DNA of 9,225 nucleotides, taken from an uncultured Lachnospiraceae bacterium. GTDB taxonomy: Bacteria > Bacillota > Clostridia > Lachnospirales > Lachnospiraceae. Positions 1-5,880 of this stretch are shown in pieces. Made by a program: the position numbers and the translations under genes. The notes below the pieces were generated by a model, which was given only the letters and a program-made list of their open reading frames with translations, did no database searches and had not been told where the DNA came from. The stretch lies in NCBI GenBank assembly GCA_910586585.1, contig CAJUKA010000029.1, positions 1-9,225 of the forward strand, given 5' to 3'. How positions within the stretch are numbered: position 1 is the stretch's first letter; every line of letters starts with the position of its first letter.

Positions 1-9
1 AATTTTAGA

Positions 10-124
10 ATATCTGTTAAAAAATATTGAAAAAATATATTGATGTGTTATAATCAAAATACAATTAAGGTGTTTTTTGGTAATTATATATCAGATGGAA
101 AATATTTCTTATTTTAACAGATAT
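10..124. repeat. 13-bp inverted repeat flanking the hpf promoter and leader
   Basis: ATATCTGTTAAAA at 10-22 is repeated exactly in inverted orientation as TTTTAACAGATAT at 112-124. The arms lie about 90 bp apart, one just upstream of the -35 and one in the predicted leader. They could be paired protein-binding sites, or chance in AT-rich DNA. No function can be assigned. Confidence 0.4.
27..54 (+). promoter_or_regulatory. Predicted sigma-A promoter of hpf
   Basis: A TTGAAA box at 27-32 and a perfect TATAAT at 49-54 are separated by 16 bp. Transcription would start near position 61, giving a leader of about 130 nt before the hpf start codon. The region is very AT-rich, so chance boxes are possible, but the perfect -10 and the position upstream of hpf support the call. 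Confidence 0.6.
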
Positions 125-189
125 CAGGTATCGTATTTCAAATAATACCCAAAATAATTGTAAATTAAGAACGAAGGGATGTGGACATA

Positions 190-723
190 ATGAAATTTAT
201 TATTAGTGGTAAGAACATTGATGTTACGCCTGGTTTAAAGGCGGCAGTAGAGAGCAAAATTGGCAAGCTTGAGAGGTATTTCACGCCAGAAACGGAGGTA
301 CATGCAACATTAAGTGTTGAGAAAGAGAGACAAAAGATAGAAGTCACCATTCCTATGAAGGGAAATATCATTCGTTCAGAACAGGTAAGCAATGATATGT
401 ATGTGTCCGTTGACCTTGCAGCCGAGGTGATAGAGCGTCAGCTCAAGAAATATAAAAATAAATTTAGAGTAGACCAGCAGGCTGGTGCAGCGAGCTTAAG
501 AACAGACTTTGTTGACAACAATTATGAAGAGGACGACGAAGAAATAAAGATTGTTCGTACAAAGCGTTTTGATATTAAACCAATGTACGCTGAAGACGCA
601 TGTATTCAGATGGAGCTTCTTGGACATGATTTTTATGTATTCTGTAATGCAGAAACAGAAGAAGTCAATGTGGTATATAAGCGTAAAGGAAACACTTATG
701 GGCTGATAGAGCCTGAGAGATAA
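190..723 (+). CDS. hpf: Ribosome hibernation promoting factor, long form
   Basis: This 177-residue protein binds the small ribosomal subunit and drives 70S dimerisation into inactive 100S particles in slow-growing cells. Residues 1 to about 100 form the S30AE/YfiA domain (MKFIISGKNIDVTPGLK, then basic helices ending near ERQLKKYKNK). An acidic linker (NNYEEDDEE) leads to the C-terminal dimerisation domain, recognised by KPMYAEDACIQMELLGHDFYVF and NVVYKRKGNTYGLIEP. Two domains and this length mark the long form typical of Firmicutes. The ATG at 190 is preferred over the in-frame GTG at 181, because the GAAGGG ribosome binding site at 173-178 lies 11 nt before the ATG but only 2 nt before the GTG. 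The gene is transcribed alone and ends at a strong terminator, so it is a housekeeping neighbour of the sugar locus and not part of it. Confidence 0.96.
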   Translation: MKFIISGKNIDVTPGLKAAVESKIGKLERYFTPETEVHATLSVEKERQKIEVTIPMKGNIIRSEQVSNDMYVSVDLAAEVIERQLKKYKNKFRVDQQAGAASLRTDFVDNNYEEDDEEIKIVRTKRFDIKPMYAEDACIQMELLGHDFYVFCNAETEEVNVVYKRKGNTYGLIEPER

Positions 724-740
724 GAAAGAAAAGAATGAGA

Positions 741-800
741 AAATAAAACAAACAATCAGACCGCCGCTTAAATGCGGCGGTCTGATTGTTTGTTTTATTT
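741..800. terminator. Bidirectional intrinsic terminator between hpf and the LacI-type gene
   Basis: Positions 741-767 are perfectly complementary to 774-800, giving a 27-bp stem with a 6-nt loop (TTAAAT). The inner 7 bp are all G-C (CCGCCGC/GCGGCGG) and the outer part is A/T-rich. The plus-strand transcript therefore ends in a U-rich stretch (TTTGTTTTATTT), and so does the minus-strand transcript. It lies 17 bp after the hpf stop and 18 bp beyond the stop of the convergent regulator gene, so it can serve both. Confidence 0.93.
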
Positions 801-818
801 GGATAGTTTCAAGACCAT

Positions 819-1832
819 TTAATTTCGTTTGTTTATTCTATTATTGGGTATAATAATTGAAGGACTCAAAAAGGTTAACTCATAGGGAGCATCAGGATGT
901 TCTGTACGGAATAACAGCTGCATTGCCAAACGTTTGCCAAGAAGACTTGTTGGAACATTTGCTGTGATAATATGTCCGCTGACATTTGTATATTCGCCGG
1001 AATTGTCAAAACCAGTCAGTACAACAGGATGCGGCAGCCGCTGGGAATTATTGTCGATATAGGACTGAACAAAGTGAGCGACATAATCGCTGACGCACAC
1101 AAATGCAGTAGGCCACTCGGTAAGGGAATTGAGAAATGCAGACAACTCCCGGTCATAAGAATAAATATCAATGTTTTTGGTTAGGCAGTATTTGGACTGG
1201 ACAGGAATGTGATATTTTTCCATACAAGAACAAAAACCTTTATAACGTTCTAAGTTTGTCCGTGCATATCCAATGTCGCCAAGAAATCCGATTTTTGTAT
1301 GCCCATCAGATATCAATAGTTGTGTAATTTCTTGTTCTGTGCAAAAGCCTTCAATTAAAATCAGGTCTCCTGTTAGATCCCGGTTATGAATGGAAGGGTT
1401 TGAATCTAAGAAAACTTTTGGCAGCGAAAGTCTGTTTACCATGTCTAGGATATCAGCGTCATATACATTAACCACGATAATTCCATCCACATTGCCATTT
1501 GTAAGAACAGAAGGCAGGCTGAATTCTTTTGTGCGGGAAGAAGGGACGTAGGTATAGAGAAGGTTGATGCTGTATTTAGACAGTTCCTGAGCCATACGGT
1601 GGATAATATTTGTCCAGAACAGCGCAGAGTCCGGCCTTGAGACAACGAGAGAAATGGTATGTTCTCCGCGTTCCGGAGGTTCCGCGACTTGATATGGAAG
1701 TTTTGTATATCCAAGCTCTCTGGCTTTCTCAAAAATCAGTTCCCGAAGGGAATCTGACACACCCATCTGATTATTAAATGCTTTACTGACAGTGACTCTG
1801 GATATATTAAGGGCATCTGCAATATCTTTCAT
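819..1832 (-). CDS. LacI-family transcriptional regulator, divergent from the importer operon
   Basis: A 337-residue protein with the usual LacI/GalR length and layout. Residues 1-21 form the helix-turn-helix (MKDIADALNISRVTVSKAFNN). Residues about 58-330 form a periplasmic-binding-protein-like sensor, with recognisable stretches at NVDGIIVVN (114-122), DGHTKIGFLGD (176-186), RYKGF (196-200), AFVCVSDYVA (243-252) and VVLTGFDNS (270-278). It probably controls the divergent sugar operon and itself, with a sugar or sugar phosphate as effector; the ligand is unknown. An oddity is the hinge after GYTK: it reads LPYQVAEPPERGEHT, with two prolines and no clear Leu-Ala pair of the kind that inserts into operators in classical members. 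The ATG at 1832 has an AGGA 9 nt upstream. A start about five codons earlier, at an ATA near 1847 behind a G6 run, would give an IGKTTMKDI N-terminus and cannot be excluded. The reading frame stays open much further upstream, but that part is low-complexity intergenic DNA. Confidence 0.93.
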   Translation of the reverse strand: MKDIADALNISRVTVSKAFNNQMGVSDSLRELIFEKARELGYTKLPYQVAEPPERGEHTISLVVSRPDSALFWTNIIHRMAQELSKYSINLLYTYVPSSRTKEFSLPSVLTNGNVDGIIVVNVYDADILDMVNRLSLPKVFLDSNPSIHNRDLTGDLILIEGFCTEQEITQLLISDGHTKIGFLGDIGYARTNLERYKGFCSCMEKYHIPVQSKYCLTKNIDIYSYDRELSAFLNSLTEWPTAFVCVSDYVAHFVQSYIDNNSQRLPHPVVLTGFDNSGEYTNVSGHIITANVPTSLLGKRLAMQLLFRTEHPDAPYELTFLSPSIIIPNNRINKRN

Positions 1833-1880
1833 CGTAGTTTTTCCTATAATAATCCCCCCAATCTTATTGTAATTGTATTT

Positions 1881-1909
1881 AGTATAGCACAGAAACTGGT
1901 AAATGACAA
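1881..1909 (-). promoter_or_regulatory. Predicted sigma-A promoter of the LacI-type gene
   Basis: On the minus strand TTGTCA (1909-1904) and TATACT (1886-1881) are separated by exactly 17 bp, each one mismatch from consensus. Transcription would start near 1874, about 40 nt before the ATG at 1832. A copy of the repeated operator-like element ends 8 bp upstream of the -35, which suggests autoregulation. Confidence 0.8.
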
Positions 1910-1917
1910 GAAGCGAG

Positions 1918-1931
1918 TTTACAAATGTTAA
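1918..1931 (+). promoter_or_regulatory. Operator-like element O1 (TTTACAAATGTTAA)
   Basis: First of three copies of TTTRCAAATGTTAA in the divergent region. With one flanking base each side it reads GTTTACA-AA-TGTTAAC, an imperfect palindrome with 6 of 7 matching half-site positions. It lies just upstream of the regulator's -35, where a bound LacI-family protein could affect the regulator's own transcription. Binding by this regulator is inferred from position and repetition. Confidence 0.65.
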
Positions 1932-1960
1932 CACAAAAAGAGAAAAAATTGTAGAGAATC

Positions 1961-1990
1961 TTGTCAAAATTTTTGCGATTTCTGTATAAA
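1961..1990 (+). promoter_or_regulatory. Weak candidate upstream promoter toward the transporter
   Basis: TTGTCA at 1961-1966 and TATAAA at 1985-1990 are separated by 18 bp. If used, it would give a leader of more than 300 nt before the first permease or a short untranslated RNA. The AT content makes chance matches likely, and the promoter at 2246-2274 is far better placed. Confidence 0.25.
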
Positions 1991-2128
1991 AACAAATCAT
2001 TTTCCACAAGATAAGCACGTTAAAGATAAGGTGTAAAAATATAAAATATATAAAATGTATAGTAAAGTTAAAATTAAGTTCAGAATTGATTGAAAGTATA
2101 CAAAAAATAGAGTGGTAAAGATGATAAC

Positions 2129-2142
2129 TTAACATTTGTAAA
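2129..2142 (-). promoter_or_regulatory. Operator-like element O2, inverted copy
   Basis: TTAACATTTGTAAA is the exact reverse complement of O1 over all 14 bases. It lies in mid-region, about 104 bp upstream of the transporter -35 and 211 bp from O1. A remote copy of this kind fits an auxiliary operator used in DNA looping. The bases running into it, TTGTAAACGCAAAAA, also resemble a degenerate CcpA cre site, but the match is incomplete. Confidence 0.6.
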
Positions 2143-2245
2143 CGCAAAAATAGCTTGTCAAGCGTTAAAACAAACAAATTAGACGTGAATATATACAAGA
2201 GGCACAATAAAATATTAGATATTATGATGAAATTGACAAATATAA

Positions 2246-2274
2246 TTGACATATGTATTTGCAAATGTTAATAT
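2246..2274 (+). promoter_or_regulatory. Predicted sigma-A promoter of the importer operon
   Basis: A perfect TTGACA at 2246-2251 and TAATAT at 2269-2274 are separated by exactly 17 bp, a near-consensus promoter. Transcription would start near 2281, leaving a short leader before the ribosome binding site at 2295-2300. A second TTGACA lies 13 bp upstream at 2233-2238, in the direct repeat AATTGACA. The operator-like element O3 covers the end of the spacer and the first bases of the -10, so occupancy would block polymerase. Confidence 0.88.
2258..2271 (+). promoter_or_regulatory. Operator-like element O3 overlapping the -10 box
   Basis: TTTGCAAATGTTAA matches O1 and O2 at 13 of 14 positions, with G for A at position 4. 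The change makes ATTTGCAAAT (2257-2266) a perfect 10-bp palindrome. It overlaps the spacer and the -10 hexamer of the importer promoter, a classic repressor position. A further perfect palindrome, TTGTTAACAA at 2276-2285, lies over the predicted start site and shares the GTTAAC core. Confidence 0.72.
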
Positions 2275-2308
2275 ATTGTTAACAAAAAATAAAAAGGAGG
2301 TAAAATGA

Positions 2309-3292
2309 ATGGGAACGAATAAAACGCTTAATGGAGGGAGCAATCCTAGCGTAAAACCCCCGAAGAAACGATGGTCTAAGGATGACACAGAGCTGTTTTT
2401 GCTCTCGCTGCCAACTTTGTTATGGTTTCTGATATTTGCGTACATGCCGATGTTTGGTGTCATTATTGCTTTTAAAGTATATAAATTAGCACCGGGCGGA
2501 CATGGGTTCCTGTACAATTTGTTCAGTAGCGAATGGGCAGGGTTTAAAAACTTTAGGTATTTTTTTACGTCCAATGCATTTTCAATGTTGCTTAGAAACA
2601 CAATCCTTTATAATATTGCGTTTATTATTATCAGCGCAAGTGTCGCAGTTGGAGGCGCTTTGATGCTCAGCAGTATGCGCAACAAAAGAGGATCGAAAAT
2701 TTATCAGACGATGATGTTTCTGCCTTACTTTATGTCATGGGTTGTTGTCAGCTATTTTGTATATGCACTGCTGACACCGGAGAGAGGTTACGTCAATGGA
2801 ATTATTACTGCTCTTGGCGGTGAACGCATTATGTGGTATCAGGAGAAAAAATATTGGCCATTTATTCTTATATTCCTGAATACATGGAAAGGTATGGGAT
2901 ATGGAATGGTACTTTATCTGGCAAGTATCACCGGAATTGACCCATCGCTTTATGAAGCGGCAGTAATGGACGGCGCTACAAAGAAACAGCAGGCAAGGCA
3001 CATTACACTTCCGGCAATTAAACCAGTGTTTATCATGATGTTGATTCTGGATTGTGGTAAGATTTTCAACTCAGATTTTGGTTTGTTCTATCAAGTAACA
3101 GGACGTACGCCATCATCTCTGTATACGACGGTTTCTACATTTGATACGTATATTTACAATGCGATTCAGTCTAGTGCACCAATTGGACAGACAGCGGCAG
3201 CCTCCTTCTTCCAGGCAATTTGCAGCTGCGGTACCATTTTATTTGCGAACTGGGTGGTTAGTAAATTAGACAATGAAAACAGAATTATTTAA
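2309..3292 (+). CDS. ABC sugar transporter permease, LplB type
   Basis: This 327-residue membrane protein is one of the two channel subunits of a binding-protein-dependent oligosaccharide importer (COG4209/LplB-like, CUT1 class). A basic, hydrophilic N-terminus of about 25 residues precedes hydrophobic segments near 29-56, 95-120, 135-155, 183-206, 236-249 and 296-317. The cytoplasmic EAA loop, which docks the ATPase, is at 216-240: EAAVMDGATKKQQ followed by ITLPAIKP. The ATG at 2309 has GGAGG ending at 2300, 8 nt upstream. An overlapping ATG at 2305 is only 4 nt from GGAGG and runs into a stop after five codons, so it is not the start. It is the first gene of the operon, 15 bp before the second permease. 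Sequence alone does not give the transported sugar. Confidence 0.94.
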   Translation: MGTNKTLNGGSNPSVKPPKKRWSKDDTELFLLSLPTLLWFLIFAYMPMFGVIIAFKVYKLAPGGHGFLYNLFSSEWAGFKNFRYFFTSNAFSMLLRNTILYNIAFIIISASVAVGGALMLSSMRNKRGSKIYQTMMFLPYFMSWVVVSYFVYALLTPERGYVNGIITALGGERIMWYQEKKYWPFILIFLNTWKGMGYGMVLYLASITGIDPSLYEAAVMDGATKKQQARHITLPAIKPVFIMMLILDCGKIFNSDFGLFYQVTGRTPSSLYTTVSTFDTYIYNAIQSSAPIGQTAAASFFQAICSCGTILFANWVVSKLDNENRII

Positions 3293-3307
3293 TTAGGAGG
3301 TGTTCGT

Positions 3308-4225
3308 GTGGCAAAAAAAGAAGAGAGCGGTCAGTCATTGAATCAAATTAAAACATCTACAAATATTGTGTTCAATGTGATATTTTTCATCTTGGCAGTG
3401 ATGTGCGTGATTCCATTATTGTTTGTGTTTTCAATTTCTATTACGGATGAGACGGCACTTCGTACAAATGGATATCAGTTTATCCCATCGAAGTTTTCAT
3501 CTTCGGCATATCAATTTTTATGGAATGAGCGTATTATGATTTTGCGTGCAGCATTTATGTCTGTACTTGTAACAGTTGTCGGTACGATTATTGCAATTGC
3601 CTTGGATACTTCTATGGGATATGTGGTTTCCAGAAGGAATTTCAAATTAAAACGGTTATATACATGGTTGATTTTTATACCAATGGTATTTAATGGCGGT
3701 ATGCTTGCAAGCTACGTTGTAGTAAATAATATTTTAGGATTGAGCAATACTATTTGGGCATTGATTCTGCCTCTTGCATGTTCATCCTTTAGTGTAACCA
3801 TTTGCCGTACATTCTTTAGAACCACAGTTCCAGATTCTATTATCGAATCTGCAAAGATTGACGGTGCAGGACAATTTAGAATCTGGACACAGATTGTTAT
3901 GCCGATTTCCAAACCGGTTATCGCAACAATCGGTATGTTTGCAGCTTTTGGATACTGGAATGACTGGTTCCAGGCTTCCCTGTACATACAGGACAAAAAT
4001 CTCCAGACACTGCAATCCTTATTGAATAATATTCAAAAGAATATTGAGTATATTGCAAATAACCCATATGGCGGTTTGTCACTGCAGCAGTATAAGCTGG
4101 CAATGCCAACTGAGAGTGTACGTATGGCAATTGCAATTGTAATTATCTTACCAATTGCATGTACGTATCCATTTTTCCAGAAGTATTTCATTTCCGGCCT
4201 GACAATTGGTTCGGTTAAGGAATAA
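3308..4225 (+). CDS. ABC sugar transporter permease, YtcP/LplC type
   Basis: This 305-residue protein is the second channel subunit (COG0395, CUT1 class), partner of the LplB-type permease just upstream. Hydrophobic segments lie near 19-43, 83-106, 117-137, 146-167, 201-220 and 271-289. The EAA-type loop is at 180-203 (ESAKIDGAGQFRIW, then VMPISKPV). The C-terminus YPFFQKYFISGLTIGSVKE is typical of full-length members of the family. The start is GTG at 3308, with TAGGAGG ending 7 nt upstream; a GTG at 3306 is in another frame. No ATP-binding subunit is encoded in the window, so the complex presumably uses a multi-task MsmK/UgpC-like ATPase encoded elsewhere, as is common for this transporter class. 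Confidence 0.94.
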   Translation: MAKKEESGQSLNQIKTSTNIVFNVIFFILAVMCVIPLLFVFSISITDETALRTNGYQFIPSKFSSSAYQFLWNERIMILRAAFMSVLVTVVGTIIAIALDTSMGYVVSRRNFKLKRLYTWLIFIPMVFNGGMLASYVVVNNILGLSNTIWALILPLACSSFSVTICRTFFRTTVPDSIIESAKIDGAGQFRIWTQIVMPISKPVIATIGMFAAFGYWNDWFQASLYIQDKNLQTLQSLLNNIQKNIEYIANNPYGGLSLQQYKLAMPTESVRMAIAIVIILPIACTYPFFQKYFISGLTIGSVKE

Positions 4226-4227
4226 AA

Positions 4228-4279
4228 AAGCAATGTTTTAAAACATTGCTTGGAAGAATACATGTTCGTGTATTCTTCC
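4228..4279 (+). other. Two tandem hairpins between permease and binding protein
   Basis: The first hairpin is a perfect 24-nt palindrome at 4228-4251 (arms AAGCAATGTTTT and its complement). It is followed directly by an 11-bp stem at 4252-4262/4269-4279 (GGAAGAATACA with loop TGTTCG). Neither is followed by a proper U-tract; CCCCAATTTTA follows the second. They are therefore more likely an RNA-stabilising or processing structure, or a leaky attenuator, than a full terminator. Such elements often let binding-protein mRNA exceed permease mRNA in ABC operons. Confidence 0.72.
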
Positions 4280-4317
4280 CCCAATTTTAGTTATTATATT
4301 ATAAAAGGAGGATCATT

Positions 4318-5838
4318 ATGAAGTTAAAAAGATTATTAGCATCGGGTCTTGTAGTAGCAATGATGACAGGAATGTTAACAGGCTGTGGCGGCGGTGGAGA
4401 TAGCACTGGGAGCACATCAAGCAACAATAGCTCATCATCTTCTTCATCTAGTTCAGGGAGCCAGAGCAGCGGCGACACATCATCTGATCAGGCAAGCAAC
4501 GGAGAAATCGTCAATCTGAAATGGATAACCATTGGAAATGGTATGCCAACAAACTATGATAGTTGGATTGCGTCTGTCAATGAGTATATTGGAGAAAAAA
4601 TCGGCGTAAACCTTGAAATGGAAGTTATTTCCTGGGGTGACTGGGGTACTCGTCGTAACGTTATTGTAAGTACAAACGAGCCATTTGATATTATTTTTGG
4701 AAATGGTAATGACTATGTCGCAGATATCAATTTAGGGGCATATACAGATATTACAGATTTGCTGGAAGCGAATATGCCAGGTTTGCTGGAATTGATGCCA
4801 GAGAAGTATTGGGATGGCGTTCGTGTAAAGGATAGAATTTATGGTGTGCCTTCTTATAAAGACAGCTCTGTCACCAATTATGCAATCTGGGATAAGGAAT
4901 TGGTTGATGAATACAGTCTTGACATTTCAACAATGACAACGCTTGATTCAATGACAGAAACTTTTGTAAAACTGAAAGCAGACAAAAACGATTATCCATG
5001 TTATGTAAAGAACGATGGTTTGTATTACATCTTTGACGTATATGATACAATCGGTGCTGGTACACAGATTCTTGGTGTGCGCTATGATGACAAGGATGCA
5101 AAAGTATGTTATGTATTAGAGCAGCCGGATATCTATGAGCAGTTGCAGATTATATATGATTGGCGTCAGAAGGGTATTATCAATCCGGATGCTGCTACAT
5201 TGACAGAAGGCCGTATTTACAATATGTGGCGTGTTGCTCAGGGCTGGGAATCGGCAGGAAAGACTGCATGGGGACCTCAGATGGGCAAAGAAGTAGTGGT
5301 ACAACAACTTGGTGAAACTATCCTTTCAAATGAGACGGTACGTGGTTCTTTGAACATGGTTTCTACAAACAGCAAATATCCTGAGAAATGCTTGCAGCTT
5401 TTGGATTTAGTAAACTGTGATACAAAGCTTCGTGACCTGTTTTATTATGGAGAAGAAGGTGTGAACTTTGAGTATACAGAAGATGGCAAAGTACACAAGA
5501 TCAACAATGACTGGGCGCTTGCAGGCTATACACAGGGAACATTCTTTACGGTTACAACACTTGATACAGATGAGGTTAATCAGTGGGATGAAGTAAGAGA
5601 TTTGAACGAAGCAGCAGTAGCTTCTGTAATGCTTGGATTTACATTTGATACAACTCCAGTTAGCGATCAGCTTGCAAACTGCCGTGAAATCTGGCTGCGT
5701 TATAAGAGTGAAGTTCTGACTGGCGTGCAGGACCCGGCAGTGGTAGTGCCACAGATCAAAGAAGAGCTGATGAATGCAGGATGGCAGGAAGTAGTAGATG
5801 AAGCTCAGAGACAGGTTGATGAGTTTATGGGGAAATAA
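4318..5838 (+). CDS. Extracellular sugar-binding lipoprotein, LplA-like with DUF3502-type C-terminus
   Basis: This 506-residue protein captures the substrate outside the cell and delivers it to the two permeases. Residues 1-22 are a lipoprotein signal peptide (MKLKRLL, hydrophobic core), ending in the lipobox LTGC with lipidated Cys23. A Gly/Ser/Asn-rich tether spans about 24-62. The binding fold starts at LKWITIGNG and contains typical motifs such as NEPFDIIFGNG and DRIYGVPSYKD, with many Trp and Tyr residues able to stack on sugars. The last 75 or so residues (VASVMLGFTFDTTPV through IWLRYKSEVLTGVQDP to DEFMGK) resemble DUF3502, found at the C-terminus of Firmicute LplA-type lipoproteins. 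AGGAGG at 4306-4311 lies 6 nt before the ATG. It follows the permeases after a hairpin pair, which may raise its relative abundance. The ligand is inferred only from the neighbouring GH130 gene. Confidence 0.93.
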   Translation: MKLKRLLASGLVVAMMTGMLTGCGGGGDSTGSTSSNNSSSSSSSSSGSQSSGDTSSDQASNGEIVNLKWITIGNGMPTNYDSWIASVNEYIGEKIGVNLEMEVISWGDWGTRRNVIVSTNEPFDIIFGNGNDYVADINLGAYTDITDLLEANMPGLLELMPEKYWDGVRVKDRIYGVPSYKDSSVTNYAIWDKELVDEYSLDISTMTTLDSMTETFVKLKADKNDYPCYVKNDGLYYIFDVYDTIGAGTQILGVRYDDKDAKVCYVLEQPDIYEQLQIIYDWRQKGIINPDAATLTEGRIYNMWRVAQGWESAGKTAWGPQMGKEVVVQQLGETILSNETVRGSLNMVSTNSKYPEKCLQLLDLVNCDTKLRDLFYYGEEGVNFEYTEDGKVHKINNDWALAGYTQGTFFTVTTLDTDEVNQWDEVRDLNEAAVASVMLGFTFDTTPVSDQLANCREIWLRYKSEVLTGVQDPAVVVPQIKEELMNAGWQEVVDEAQRQVDEFMGK

Positions 5839-5880
5839 GTCCCAGACAATAAAATAAATAGAATACAGAGGTGTCGGTAA

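Larger units (their letters stand above)
1833..2308. other. 476-bp divergent control region
   Basis: This AT-rich stretch between the regulator and the first permease has no convincing gene. It holds a promoter for each direction, three copies of a shared 14-bp element and an isolated short palindrome at 2153-2163. It is long for a simple divergent promoter pair. The part from about 1990 to 2125 is nearly all A/T-rich sequence in which I see no structure. Confidence 0.8.

Noticed and set aside
2133..2150. CcpA cre site at TTGTAAACGCAAAAA
   Set aside because: It lacks the C in the second half of the consensus, and it overlaps the better-supported operator repeat; at most a weak candidate.
1833..2264. 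144-codon N-terminal extension of the LacI-type gene, on the minus strand
   Set aside because: It translates to low-complexity Phe/Ile/Leu-rich sequence from AT-rich DNA, contains both promoters and the repeats, and LacI-family proteins start at the helix-turn-helix.
4430..4460. Ser-codon microsatellite in the binding-protein gene, as a phase-variable tract
   Set aside because: The TCA/TCT runs encode the usual Ser-rich lipoprotein tether, and are imperfect triplet repeats that would not shift the frame.
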